From CAXTKD01 sp964244885 (lineage in GTDB: Bacteria > Pseudomonadota > Alphaproteobacteria > Sphingomonadales > Sphingomonadaceae), in contig CAXTKD010000002.1 in NCBI GenBank assembly GCA_964244885.1, forward strand, positions 124,001 to 188,000: a DNA stretch of 64,000 bases. The letters run 5' to 3'. Shown here piece by piece: positions 16,606 to 25,778 of the stretch (the first letter of the stretch is position 1; the number at the start of each line of letters is the position of its first letter). Under the pieces are notes generated by a model. That model was given only the letters and a program-made list of their open reading frames with translations, was not told the DNA's origin and did not search any database. Made by a program: the position numbers and the translations under genes.

Positions 16606-19452
16606 CTAATTGGTCGCGAGGATGGCGATGGTCGCGATCGAAGTGGCGACCTGCGCGAAGATCGTCGTCACGTCGCGAATGAAATCGAGCGTGCGGAGCG
16701 GATCGATGTTCTTGGGCACGATGATCGTGCTGCCCGGCGGGATGGCGCGGCCGCCGCCCGATTTCAGCGGCTGCGCCGTGCCGTTGGGAAGCACGACGAA
16801 GATGCGACCGCGGTCCGCGCCCTGCGACGTGCCGCCGGCCTCCTTGAGATAATCGGTCGCGCGCTTGTCGGCGAGGAATTGCAGCGCGGTCGGATTGTTG
16901 ACGTCGCCGACCACCAGCACGAAGTTCGGGCGCTTGGGGATGTAGATCGCGTCGCCGGGCTCGAGCACGGTGTCGAGCTCGGGGCGGACGCTGAGCACGC
17001 CCGGATCGGACTCGACGACCATCCGGCCGGGCGCCTCCATATTGGTGAGCTCGCGCACCAGCTGCGCCGCGCCGGCGAGGCTGCTCGCGTCGCCGGTCTT
17101 GCGCGCCGATGCGGCGAGCAGGCCGGCGTTCAATTCGCGCGCCGTGCGCTTGATGCCTTCCTGCTGGAGTTCCTTGACGCTCGCACGGGTATAGATCGCG
17201 CCGTAGGTGTAGGCCTGCGGCGTCAGGCCGCCGGCGCGCGCGGTCAGCTGCGACAGCGTCTCGCCCTTGCGGAAGGTGTAGAGGCCCGGCCGCTGGAACT
17301 CGCCGGCGAGGAGCACCGCGCCGGCTTCGGTCTGCGGCTGTCCGGCGTTGAGGCGAAGGTCGTCGCCGGCACGGAGCGTCACCTGCGCGAGGGCGGTGCG
17401 GGCCGGGTCGACCGCGAACCGTTCGGTGACCGCGCCGGTCGAGGACGAGCGGGTGACGTCAAGGAAGGCGCTGTCGATGCTTCCAGCCGAGCCCTGCGCC
17501 ACCGCGATCATCATCTCGGCGGTCACGGTGCCGGCGACAGGATAGGCGCCGGGGCGGTGCACCGCGCCGCCCACACCGACCGAGTTCTCGATCAGGACCG
17601 GAAGCAGCTCGGGCTCATCCTCGAACACTGTCGGGCAGATCTCGTCGATATCGCCGTCGAGACCGCCAAGCTGGACCCGTGCGCCGCGGCCGCTGGCCGG
17701 CGTCAGGCCGCCATCGGTCAGCTGCTGCACGTCCGTGGTGGTGCGCGCGTTGCCCACCGTGACCGGCTGCCCCGACCGGCTCGCCGCGGCGCGATCGGTT
17801 TCGGCGCGGCTCGCCTGGACCTGCTCGTCGCGGACGCCCCGGTCGCGCGCCGCGAGGCTCGCGGTGTCGATGTCGTTGCGGCCGTTGCGCCGGATGATGA
17901 AGGTGCCGCGAGTGAGGCCGGAGAAGCGCGACGACTGGGTGTCGCCGACGATTTCCTCGAGCCGCTCAAGCGAGCGGCAGCCGGGCAAGGGATTGACCTG
18001 CCCGAGCACGACGCGGCGGACCGCGGCGCTGTTCATGAAGGCGATGTCGCGCTGCGAGAAGACGTAGAGCAGGTCGTCGCCGCGAAGCGCCACCGACGGG
18101 CCGCTGCGCAGCGCGGTGATGAGGTTGACCGGCTCGAACACCCGCGCGCTGGTCAGCGGATCGCGGCGGACGAGGACGGCCATCGGCAGATAGGTGCCGA
18201 TGCGAAGGTCCGACTGCGAGCCGAGGAGCTCGCGGACGGTCGCGGCGGTGGCGACGGGGCGCGGGCCGGGGTTCTGGACGAAGCCGCGGAGCAGGACTCG
18301 CCCGGCGGTGCCGCCGGCGCTGCCGCCGACAACCTGCACGGCGTCGCCCGCGACGACGCCCTGGCCGTTGCCGATGGCGCGGACGAAGCTTTCGGTGCCG
18401 TCGGCGGCGATTCGGCTGATCGCGATCTTGTTGCCGCGCGGGCGGATGGCACCGCCGGCATAGTCGACGAAGGCGCCGACGCTGACGCCTCCGCGAAGCT
18501 CGTAGATGCCGGGCCGCGCGACGCTGCCGGTGATCGCGGCGGTGTCGCCGATGACCGGCACGATGATTCGGTCGCCGTCCTGCAGCCGCGCCGAGGAGGG
18601 CGAGCCGATGCCGAGCAGACCGTAGAGATCGATGGTGATCGACGCACCGCCGCGATTGACCCGGATGCGGCGGAGCGAGCCGTTGCGGCGGACTCCGCCG
18701 GCGCGGGCGAGCGCGTTGGCGACATCGCCGAGCGAGGTCAGCTGATACTGGCCGGGCCGCTCGACCTCGCCGCCGACGAAGACCGAGATGGCGCGGACGG
18801 CGCCGAGCGAGACGTAGACCTCGGTGCCGAGGAGGGTGCGGCGGGTTTCCGCCGCGAGGTCGCTTCGGACCGCGCCGAGCGAGCGGCCGGCGGCGCGGAT
18901 CGGGCGAAGCTGGCCGACGACCAGCCGGCCCTCGCGGTCGACCCGCGCGGTGTTCGAGGCGTTGGTCGCGCCCTGGAAGGACACGACGAGCTCGTCGCCG
19001 ACGCCTAGCACATAGCCGTTGCCGACTTCGCCAGTCACCTGTCCGCCGCCCGAGCCCTCGGTCGAGCGGAACAGGTCGTAGCCGAACTGGCGGAGATTGG
19101 GATCGCCGGTGCGGTCGCGGTACTCGCGCTCGATCGGCGACGGCGTGTAGTAGGACTGGAGCTGCTGGCGCGACTGCTGGCGGCGGAGTTCAAGCTCCTC
19201 GGACGTCGAGCCCCGAGGGAGCTCGACGACATCGGTCTGCTGGTCGCTTGCGTTTCGCGAGGCGTCGAGCCGGTCGCTCGAACTGCCGGCGGCGCTGGCG
19301 CCGAGCTGGCCTTGCAGGCGAGCCAGCGTGGCGGGATCGATCTGCTGCGCGAGCAGCGGGCCGCCAACGGCGAGCACCAGGACAAGGGAGGCGCGGCGCA
19401 GCCACGCCGAACGAGCCAGAAGACGCCGCAAACTCAACTTGATTGTCCCCAC
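16606..19452 (-). CDS. Large multi-SLBB polysaccharide export (Wza-like) outer-membrane protein
   Basis: A 948-residue exported protein; ordinary Wza-type proteins are about 350-450 residues. The N-terminus has a signal (LVLVLAVGGPLLAQQ, about residues 23-37). YVLGVGDELVVSF near 145 is the poly-export (PES) motif, followed by several SLBB repeats recognisable as G-x-V-x-x-P-G-x-Y: GGEVERPGQYQL, TGSVARPGIYEL, GGAVHRPGAYPV and AGEFQRPGLYTF. A final GDAIYIPKRPNFVLVVGDV block and a hydrophobic tail follow. The start is GTG at 19452. The likely role is a channel for capsule or exopolysaccharide. No polymerase or glycosyltransferases are adjacent. Confidence 0.85.
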   Translation of the reverse strand: MGTIKLSLRRLLARSAWLRRASLVLVLAVGGPLLAQQIDPATLARLQGQLGASAAGSSSDRLDASRNASDQQTDVVELPRGSTSEELELRRQQSRQQLQSYYTPSPIEREYRDRTGDPNLRQFGYDLFRSTEGSGGGQVTGEVGNGYVLGVGDELVVSFQGATNASNTARVDREGRLVVGQLRPIRAAGRSLGAVRSDLAAETRRTLLGTEVYVSLGAVRAISVFVGGEVERPGQYQLTSLGDVANALARAGGVRRNGSLRRIRVNRGGASITIDLYGLLGIGSPSSARLQDGDRIIVPVIGDTAAITGSVARPGIYELRGGVSVGAFVDYAGGAIRPRGNKIAISRIAADGTESFVRAIGNGQGVVAGDAVQVVGGSAGGTAGRVLLRGFVQNPGPRPVATAATVRELLGSQSDLRIGTYLPMAVLVRRDPLTSARVFEPVNLITALRSGPSVALRGDDLLYVFSQRDIAFMNSAAVRRVVLGQVNPLPGCRSLERLEEIVGDTQSSRFSGLTRGTFIIRRNGRNDIDTASLAARDRGVRDEQVQASRAETDRAAASRSGQPVTVGNARTTTDVQQLTDGGLTPASGRGARVQLGGLDGDIDEICPTVFEDEPELLPVLIENSVGVGGAVHRPGAYPVAGTVTAEMMIAVAQGSAGSIDSAFLDVTRSSSTGAVTERFAVDPARTALAQVTLRAGDDLRLNAGQPQTEAGAVLLAGEFQRPGLYTFRKGETLSQLTARAGGLTPQAYTYGAIYTRASVKELQQEGIKRTARELNAGLLAASARKTGDASSLAGAAQLVRELTNMEAPGRMVVESDPGVLSVRPELDTVLEPGDAIYIPKRPNFVLVVGDVNNPTALQFLADKRATDYLKEAGGTSQGADRGRIFVVLPNGTAQPLKSGGGRAIPPGSTIIVPKNIDPLRTLDFIRDVTTIFAQVATSIATIAILATN

Positions 19453-19491
19453 GATTCCCGCCGCTGCGTGATAGCACCGGGGGGTGGCGCG

Positions 19492-20385
19492 TCAACTCGC
19501 CAAGCGGCCGCGCACCAGATCGGCATAGTCGCGGCGGAGCTGGCGGGTGAGCTCGCCGACGGTGAAGCGCCACGGGCCGATCTCCGACACCGGCGTGACT
19601 TCGGCGGCGCTGCCGGTCAGGAAGCACTGCTCGAAGCTCTCCAGCTCCTCGGGCCAGATGGCGCGTTCGATCACCGTGATTCCGCGGCGCCTGGCGAGGT
19701 CGATCACGGTGCGGCGGGTGATGCCGTCGAGGAAGCAGTCGGGCGTCGGCGTGTGGATGACGCCGTCCCTGACGAAGAAGACGTTGGCGCCCGTCGCCTC
19801 CGCCACCTGGCCGCGCCAGTCGAACATCAGCGCGTCGCTGAAGCCCGCGTCCTCGGCCTGGTGCTTGGAGATCGTGCAGATCATGTAGAGGCCCGCCGCC
19901 TTCGCCTTAACCGGCGCGGTGTAGGGCGCGGGGCGGCGATAGCTGGCGATGGTCAGGCGGATGCCCTTCTCCAGCATCTCCTCGCCGAAATAGGCGCCCC
20001 ACTCCCAGCAGGCGATCGCCATGTGCGGCTTGGTGCGCTGCGCGGCGACGCCCATCTGCTCCGAGCCGCGCCACGCGACCGGACGCATGTAAGCGTCGGT
20101 CAGGCCGCTCGCGGCGAGCGTCTCCTCGCAGGCGGCGTCGATCTGCTCGCGGCTCCACGGCAGCGTCATTCCGAGCGCCGCCGCCGAGTCGATCAGCCGC
20201 TGGCTGTGCTCGCTGAGCTTGAACACCTTGCCGCCATAGGCGCGCTGCCCCTCGAACACCGAACTGGCATAGTGGAGCGCGTGCGTCAGCACATGGACCT
20301 TGGCGTCGCGCCACGGAACGAGCTTGCCGTCGAACCAGATCGAGCCGTCGCGATCGTCGTAATCCCGCGTGTCGAGCGCTGCCAA
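19492..20385 (-). CDS. ilvE: Branched-chain amino acid aminotransferase
   Basis: A 297-residue class IV PLP aminotransferase interconverting Val/Leu/Ile and their 2-oxo acids. Family features are ALHYASSVFEGQRAY at 36-50, probable PLP lysine Lys162 in VKAKAAGLYMICTISK, Glu196 in VAEATGANVFFV and CFLTGSAAEVTPV. No ATG exists at the start: a TTG at 20385 with AAGGG just before it gives the standard N-terminus. It is divergent from a MarR gene across 72 bp and lies 39 bp upstream of the SLBB gene on the same strand. Confidence 0.93.
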   Translation of the reverse strand: MAALDTRDYDDRDGSIWFDGKLVPWRDAKVHVLTHALHYASSVFEGQRAYGGKVFKLSEHSQRLIDSAAALGMTLPWSREQIDAACEETLAASGLTDAYMRPVAWRGSEQMGVAAQRTKPHMAIACWEWGAYFGEEMLEKGIRLTIASYRRPAPYTAPVKAKAAGLYMICTISKHQAEDAGFSDALMFDWRGQVAEATGANVFFVRDGVIHTPTPDCFLDGITRRTVIDLARRRGITVIERAIWPEELESFEQCFLTGSAAEVTPVSEIGPWRFTVGELTRQLRRDYADLVRGRLAS

Positions 20386-20448
20386 GACCCTTGCCTCTCG
20401 TCAGGAAATTACAAAATCGTGTTGTCGTTCGTAACTAAGCATGCGAAA

Positions 20449-20469
20449 TACGTCAACATGGCTGACGTA
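20449..20469. promoter_or_regulatory. Perfect inverted repeat over the MarR start codon, candidate operator
   Basis: TACGTCA and TGACGTA are separated by 7 bases, and the MarR-family ATG (20458-20460) lies in the centre. Size and symmetry suit a MarR dimer. It is 64 bp from the ilvE start and could serve both genes. Confidence 0.55.
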
Positions 20470-20949
20470 ACTCCCTCGGCGCTTTTTCTGCGCGAAGCCG
20501 AGATCCGGCGGGGCGTCGAGCTACTGTATTTCGGTTACGCCAACATGATCAAGGGCGCCGACGGGCTGCTCGCCGGCCACAGCCTGGGCCGCGCTCACCA
20601 CCGCGCGCTGTACTTCATCGCGCGCCGGCCGGGCCTCGCGGTGTCCGACCTGCTCCGCCTGCTCAACATCACCAAGCAGTCGCTGAGCCGGGTGCTGAAC
20701 GAGCTGCAGCAGAAGGCGCTGGTGGCGCAGCAGGTCGGCGAACGCGACCGGCGGCAGCGGCTGCTCAGGCTGACTCCCGAGGGCGCGGCTCTGGAGCAGG
20801 CGCTGTTCGAGAAGCTGCGCGGGCCGGTGTCGGACGCCTATGCCCAGGCCGGGCAGCAGGCGGTGGCGGGGTTCTGGGCGGTGTTGCAGGGCTTCATCCC
20901 GCCGGGAGACCGGGCGATGATCAGCGAGCTTCAGAGCACATTGGGTTAG
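20458..20949 (+). CDS. MarR-family transcriptional regulator
   Basis: A 163-residue winged-helix regulator. The recognition region AVSDLLRLLNITKQSLSRVL (about 61-80) and the wing GERDRRQRLLRLTPEG match MarR proteins; flanking helices would form the dimer. It is divergent from ilvE, so it may control ilvE and itself. The ATG at 20458 sits inside a perfect inverted repeat. Ligand unknown. It ends just before an element B copy that separates it from the converging proC. Confidence 0.9.
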   Translation: MADVTPSALFLREAEIRRGVELLYFGYANMIKGADGLLAGHSLGRAHHRALYFIARRPGLAVSDLLRLLNITKQSLSRVLNELQQKALVAQQVGERDRRQRLLRLTPEGAALEQALFEKLRGPVSDAYAQAGQQAVAGFWAVLQGFIPPGDRAMISELQSTLG

Positions 20950-20958
20950 GGCCTAGAA

Positions 20959-21060
20959 GCCCCTCCCCTTCAGGGGAGGGGTTGGGGTGGGGCTTATCCG
21001 GCTGCTCAAAGCTCCTAGCCCAGCCCCCCACCCCCATCCCCTCCCCTGAAGGGGAGGGGC
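20959..21060. repeat. Element B copy 1, GC-rich inverted repeat
   Basis: A left unit CCCCTCCCCTTCAGGGGAGG (from 20960) and a right unit reading CCCCTCCCCTGAAGGGGAGG (to 21059) are each palindromic and inverted to each other around a ~50-base centre. It sits between the convergent MarR and proC genes, so here it could act as a two-way terminator. Confidence 0.9.
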
Positions 21061-21070
21061 GAGCTTTGGC

Positions 21071-21853
21071 CTAAGCGCCCAATTCGCGCGAGCGGGCGGC
21101 GGCGGCGGCGACGGTTCTTGCAAGCAATTCGTCGAGCGGCGCGCGCAGGACATCGAGGCCGGCTTGCGTCGTGCCCTTGGGGCTGGTGACCTGGGCGCGC
21201 AGGGCGGCGGGCGGCTCGTCCGATCCGTCGGCGAGCGCGGCGGCGCCGATCACCGTGTCGAGGGCGAGAGTCGCGGCGGTGCTTTCGGGCAGGCCGGCGG
21301 CGACGCCCGCCGCCGCCAGCGATTCGATGAAGGCGTAGACATAGGCGGGGCCGGAGCCGGAGAGGCCCGTGACGGCGTCGAACTGCTCTTCCTCGTCGAG
21401 CCAGACGGTGCGGCCGGCGGCGGCCATCAGCGCGTCGGCGAGCGCGCGGTCCTCGGCGGAAACGGGGCCGAACAGCGCGGTGACGCCCTTCCCCACGCGC
21501 GCGGGCGTGTTCGGCATGGCGCGGATCACACGATCGCCGAAACGGCCGCGCAGGCGGTCGAGGCGGGTGCCGGCGAGGATCGAGATGACGAGTGTCTCGC
21601 GGCCGAGGCGCGGCGCGAGCAGCGCGGCGGCGGCGTCGAACATCTGCGGCTTGACCGCGAGAACGAGGACGCGCGGCGCTTCGCCCTCTGGTTCCGAGAC
21701 GATCCGCACGCCATCCGGGGCCGTTGCGGCGGGATCGATGACGGTGACCCGGTCAGCCGGAAGTCCGCAGGCGAGCCAGCGCGACAGCAGCGCGCCGCCC
21801 ATGTTGCCGCAGCCGGCGAGCCACAGGTCGGGGATGCCGGCGAGCGCGCTCAA
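21071..21853 (-). CDS. proC: Pyrroline-5-carboxylate reductase
   Basis: A 260-residue enzyme for the last step of proline synthesis. The N-terminal Rossmann motif GCGNMGGALLSRWL is at about 14-27. VLVLAVKPQMF and RAMPNTPARVGKGVTALF follow, and the ProC signature GLSGSGPAYVYAFIE and VTSPKGTTQAGL lie in the dimer domain. It is the last gene of a minus-strand chain; its ATG overlaps the ubiK stop by 4 nt. Confidence 0.94.
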   Translation of the reverse strand: MSALAGIPDLWLAGCGNMGGALLSRWLACGLPADRVTVIDPAATAPDGVRIVSEPEGEAPRVLVLAVKPQMFDAAAALLAPRLGRETLVISILAGTRLDRLRGRFGDRVIRAMPNTPARVGKGVTALFGPVSAEDRALADALMAAAGRTVWLDEEEQFDAVTGLSGSGPAYVYAFIESLAAAGVAAGLPESTAATLALDTVIGAAALADGSDEPPAALRAQVTSPKGTTQAGLDVLRAPLDELLARTVAAAAARSRELGA

Positions 21854-22131
21854 GCGGTGGGAGCGCCGGGCGACTTGCGCGCGCGCGGCGGGGCCGCCGC
21901 TTCCATCGCGTCCAGGCGCGCCTTCAGCGCGTCGGTCTCGGCGCGCGCCTTGGCGGCCATTTCCTTCACCGCCTCGAACTCGTCGCGCGACACCATGTCG
22001 AGGCCGCCGATGAAACGTTCGGCGGCGTTCTTCGCCATCGACTCCATCTCGCGCGCCACGCCGGCGAAGGTGCCGGCGGCGCCGTTGGCGAGCTTCGCCA
22101 GATCTTCGAAGAAACGGTTTTGCGACTGCAT
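21850..22131 (-). CDS. ubiK: UbiK/BMFP-family accessory factor
   Basis: A 93-residue helical protein with an amphipathic N-terminal half (QNRFFEDLAKLANGAAGTFA) and a coiled coil rich in Ala/Glu/Lys (VSRDEFEAVKEMAAKARAET, about 47-66). This is the BMFP/UbiK family, whose E. coli member assists the ubiquinone-synthesis complex. It overlaps proC by 4 nt and starts 4 bp after tspO, so the three are translated together. Confidence 0.85.
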   Translation of the reverse strand: MQSQNRFFEDLAKLANGAAGTFAGVAREMESMAKNAAERFIGGLDMVSRDEFEAVKEMAAKARAETDALKARLDAMEAAAPPRARKSPGAPTA

Positions 22132-22135
22132 GGCT

Positions 22136-22666
22136 TCACTCCCCAGCCAGCGGAACCTCGACCGCCGGATTGGCGACGAAGCGGCTCCCGCCCGGATTGA
22201 GCGCCCACAGCCGCCAGTCGAGGGCCGCCGCGAACGCCAGCCACAGAAGATAGGGAAGCATCAAGGCCGCCGCAACGCGGCTGATGACGGCGAAGCGCCA
22301 GGTGGTGAGCGCGGCCAGCACGAGGATGACGACGATCAGCGCGACGCTCGCGCCGATCAGGTGGAAGCGGAAGAACAGCGGCGACCAGGCGAGGTTGGCG
22401 GCGAGCTGGAGCGCGAACAGCGCCAGCGCCACGGCGCGGCCGGGCCGGTCGCGCGCGGCGATCACCAGCGCCAGCGCCACCCCCATCATCGCGTAGAGGA
22501 TCGTCCAGACCACGCCGAACAGCCAGCCGGGCGGGTAGAAGCCGGGCTTCGCCAGTCCCTCGAACCACGGGCCGGTGTCGGCGGCGCCGGCGTAGCGGCC
22601 GGACAGCGTGCCGAGCAGGACGAGGAGCGGCACCGTGACGAGCGCGAGGCGGAGGGCGGGCCTCAT
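22136..22666 (-). CDS. tspO: TspO/MBR-family membrane protein
   Basis: A 176-residue five-helix membrane protein. KPGFYPPGWLFGVVWTILY (about 40-58) is the TspO signature, with later LAANLAWSPLFF and aromatic-rich helices. In Rhodobacter TspO is an outer-membrane oxygen-linked regulator that binds porphyrins; here the role is inferred only from family. Its ATG overlaps the stop of the RND permease by 4 nt, an unusual partner. Confidence 0.9.
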   Translation of the reverse strand: MRPALRLALVTVPLLVLLGTLSGRYAGAADTGPWFEGLAKPGFYPPGWLFGVVWTILYAMMGVALALVIAARDRPGRAVALALFALQLAANLAWSPLFFRFHLIGASVALIVVILVLAALTTWRFAVISRVAAALMLPYLLWLAFAAALDWRLWALNPGGSRFVANPAVEVPLAGE

Positions 22667-25600
22667 TCGGCGGGCGACGGGATCGCGTCGATCTCGCCCT
22701 GCAGCTTGCGCGTCACCGCGAGCGGCGATCCGGTGCGCCGCGCGAGGCGGTTGTAGACCGCGGGGATGACGAACAGCGTGAGCACGGTGGCGAGGCTTAC
22801 GCCCCACACCACGACGGTGCCGATCGACTGGCGCGCCGCGGCGCCCGCGCCGCCGCCGAGCATCAGCGGGACGGCGCCCGCGACGGTGGCGATCGAGGTC
22901 ATCAGGATCGGCCGCAGGCGGCGCGACGCGGCTTCGATCACGGCGTCCTGCACGCTCCGGCCCTGGTCGCGAAGCTGGTTGGCGAACTCGACGATCAGGA
23001 TGCCGTTCTTGGCGGCGAGCCCGACGAGCATGACGATTCCGACCTGGCTGTAGATGTTGATCGTCACCCCCATCACCACGAGGCCGAGGACGCCGCCGCC
23101 GACCGCCAGCGGCACGGTCAGGATAATGACGATCGGGTGGATGAAGCTTTCGAACTGCGCCGCCAGCACGAGGTAGACGATGATGATGGTGAGCGCGAAG
23201 ACGACGAGGATCGCCGAGCCCGTCTGCTTGTAGGATAGCGACTCGCCCTTGTAGCCGACCTGGGTGATCTCGGGAATCTGCTTGGCCTGCCCCTCCAGCC
23301 AGTTGAGCGCTTCCCCGAGCGAATAGCCGGGCGCGAGGCTGCCGCCGATCGTGATGGCGCGCAGCTTGTTGTAGCGGCCGAGCGTGCCGGCGTCGGCGTA
23401 GTTGCGGAGCGTCACGAGGTTGGACAGCGCCACCAGTTGCCCGTTGGTCGAGCGGACGTAGACGCCGGTCAGGTCGTTCGCCCCGGCGCGGTTGGCGGCG
23501 TCGGCCTGGAGCACGACATAATATTCCTCGCCGCGGTCGAGATAGGTGGTGACCCGGCGCGAGCCGAGCAGCGTCTCGAGCGCCGCGCCGATCTCGGCGA
23601 CCGAGACGCCGAGGTCGCCGGCGCGCGCGGTGTCGATGCCGATCAGGATCTGCGGACGGGTTTCCTTGTAGTCGCTGTCGAGGTCGGCGATGCCGGGATT
23701 GCTCTCGGCGGCGGCGAGCAGCTTGTCGCGCGCCACCGCGAGGCTTTCGTAGGTGTCGCCCGCGATGACGAACTGGATCGGCTGGCCGCGCGACCGCGTC
23801 AGGGCCGACGGGATGCTGGCGTTGGTTCGGATGTTGGGGTTCTTGCGGAGCGCCTTCTGCGCCTTTTCCAGCACCTCCTGGGTCGTCTCGCTGCGCTCGC
23901 CCCACGGCTGGAGAAAGATCGTGACGCGGCCGCCGGAGAAATCCTCGCTCGCGCCGCCGAAGCCGGCGTTCGGCGCGCGCATCATGATGCGCCGCACCGA
24001 GCCTTCCTTGAGGAAGGGCATCAGCGTGCTTTCGACCTGCGTCATGTAGCGCGACATCGCGGTGAAGCTGGTGCCCTGCTCGGCATTGGCGACGACCTGG
24101 AGCTGGCCCTGGTCCTCCGCCGGCGCGAGCTCGGACTTCAAGGTCGTGCCGAGCGCCAGGCAGAGCGCCACGACCGCAAAGGCGGCGCCGCCGACGAGCC
24201 ACAGCCGGTCGATCAGCCGTGTCAGAAGGCCCCGGTAGCGCGCCGCCATCCGGTCGAACCGCGCGTCGATCCAGGTGATGAAGCCGCCCCGGCCGCTTTC
24301 GTGCCTGAGCAGCTTCGAGCATAGCATCGGGGTCAGCGACAGCGCGATGAAGCCCGAGAAGGCGACGGCGCCGATCATCGCCGCCGCGAGCTCGCGGAAC
24401 AGCGCGCCGACGGTGCCGGCGATGAACATCACCGGCACGAACACCGCGCAGACGACGATCGTCGTCGCGATCACCGCGAAGGCGACCTGGGCGGAGCCGC
24501 GATAGGCGGCGACCAGCGGCGTCTCGCCATGCTCGATGCGGTAGTGGATGTTCTCCAGCACGACGATCGCGTCGTCGACGACGAGGCCGATCGCCAGCAC
24601 CAGCGCGAGCAGGGTCAGGAGGTTGATCGACATGCCGAAGGCGTAGAGCACGATGAAGGTCGCGGTCAGGCAGATCGGCACGGTAATCGCGGGGATCAAC
24701 GTGGCGCGCGCCGAGCCGAGGAAGACGTAGATCACCAGCACGACGAGCACCGCCGCCTCGATCAGCGTGTGGTAGACGTTCTTGATCGCGGCATCGATGA
24801 ACAGCGAGGAATCGCCGCCCACCACCATTTCGAGGCCGGGGGGCAGCTGCTTGCCCATCTCCGCCATCAGCGCCTTGGCCTGGTTGGCGACATCGAGCGT
24901 ATTGGCGCCCGACTGGCGGATGATGCCCATCGCCACCGAGGGCACGCCGTTCGAGCGGAACAAATTGTACTGGTTCTCCGGCCCGATCTCGACCCGCGCG
25001 ACGTCGCCTAGCCGCACCAGATAGCCGTCGGCGCCGCGGCGGACGATCAGGCGCGCGAAGTCGGCGGGCGTCTTGTACGAGCGGTCGATGCGGACGGTGA
25101 GGTTCTGGCCCGCGGTTTCCAGCCGTCCCGCCGGGCTTTCGAGGTTCTGCGAGCGCAGCGCCGCCTCGATATCGCCGGTCGTCAGGCCGAACGCCGCGAG
25201 CTTCGTCCGGTCGATCCAGATCCGCATCGCGGGCTTCGATTCGCCGAGAATCTGGACCCGCGCCACGCCGTCGATCGCGCCGAAGCGGTCGGCGAGGAAG
25301 CGGTTGATGTAGTCGGTCATCTGAAGGATCGACCAGCCCTTGCCGGTCAGCACGATCGTCAGAATCGGCTGCTCGTCGGCGTCGACCTTCTGGATTTCGG
25401 GGGGATCGGCCTCGGCGGGCAAATTGCCGAGAGCGCCGCTCACCCGGTCGCGGACATCGTTGGCGGCGGCGTCGATGTTGCGCGAGGCGCGAAACTCGAT
25501 GCTGATCGACGACTGGCCGCTCTGCGAGTTGGAGGTGATGGCGTTGATGCCCTCGATGCCGCTGATCCGGTCCTCGATGACCTGGGTGATGCGGCTTTCG

Positions 25601-25776
25601 ATAACGCTCGCCGCCGCGCCGCGATAGTTGGTCTGGATCGACACCACCGGCGGGTCGACGTCGGGAATTTCGCGCACCGGCAGGCGGGAGAAGGAGACCA
25701 GCCCGAACAGCACGATCATGATCGCGAGGACCGCCGCGAACACCGGCCGCTTGACCGAGAGGTCGGAGAGGACCAC
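22663..25776 (-). CDS. RND efflux transporter permease (HAE1-like), system 2
   Basis: A 1037-residue inner-membrane pump. The start is GTG at 25776, 2 bp after the adaptor stop and downstream of GAGGG; the product starts LSDLSVKRPVFAAVLAIM, the standard N-terminus. The open frame continues upstream over the adaptor, but that part is a shadow. TM4 carries Asp401-Asp402 in LVVDDAIVVLENIHYRIEHG, the proton relay. LFREL and PAVYNRLAR near the end fit the MexF/MdtB-like branch. It forms a system with the lipoprotein adaptor and is followed by tspO, ubiK and proC. Confidence 0.92.
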   Translation of the reverse strand: MVLSDLSVKRPVFAAVLAIMIVLFGLVSFSRLPVREIPDVDPPVVSIQTNYRGAAASVIESRITQVIEDRISGIEGINAITSNSQSGQSSISIEFRASRNIDAAANDVRDRVSGALGNLPAEADPPEIQKVDADEQPILTIVLTGKGWSILQMTDYINRFLADRFGAIDGVARVQILGESKPAMRIWIDRTKLAAFGLTTGDIEAALRSQNLESPAGRLETAGQNLTVRIDRSYKTPADFARLIVRRGADGYLVRLGDVARVEIGPENQYNLFRSNGVPSVAMGIIRQSGANTLDVANQAKALMAEMGKQLPPGLEMVVGGDSSLFIDAAIKNVYHTLIEAAVLVVLVIYVFLGSARATLIPAITVPICLTATFIVLYAFGMSINLLTLLALVLAIGLVVDDAIVVLENIHYRIEHGETPLVAAYRGSAQVAFAVIATTIVVCAVFVPVMFIAGTVGALFRELAAAMIGAVAFSGFIALSLTPMLCSKLLRHESGRGGFITWIDARFDRMAARYRGLLTRLIDRLWLVGGAAFAVVALCLALGTTLKSELAPAEDQGQLQVVANAEQGTSFTAMSRYMTQVESTLMPFLKEGSVRRIMMRAPNAGFGGASEDFSGGRVTIFLQPWGERSETTQEVLEKAQKALRKNPNIRTNASIPSALTRSRGQPIQFVIAGDTYESLAVARDKLLAAAESNPGIADLDSDYKETRPQILIGIDTARAGDLGVSVAEIGAALETLLGSRRVTTYLDRGEEYYVVLQADAANRAGANDLTGVYVRSTNGQLVALSNLVTLRNYADAGTLGRYNKLRAITIGGSLAPGYSLGEALNWLEGQAKQIPEITQVGYKGESLSYKQTGSAILVVFALTIIIVYLVLAAQFESFIHPIVIILTVPLAVGGGVLGLVVMGVTINIYSQVGIVMLVGLAAKNGILIVEFANQLRDQGRSVQDAVIEAASRRLRPILMTSIATVAGAVPLMLGGGAGAAARQSIGTVVVWGVSLATVLTLFVIPAVYNRLARRTGSPLAVTRKLQGEIDAIPSPAE

Positions 25777-25778
25777 CG

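Noticed and set aside
16417..19008. 863-codon open frame on the + strand
   Set aside because: Antisense to the SLBB gene, low-complexity Arg/Ala/Gly content, no recognisable domain.
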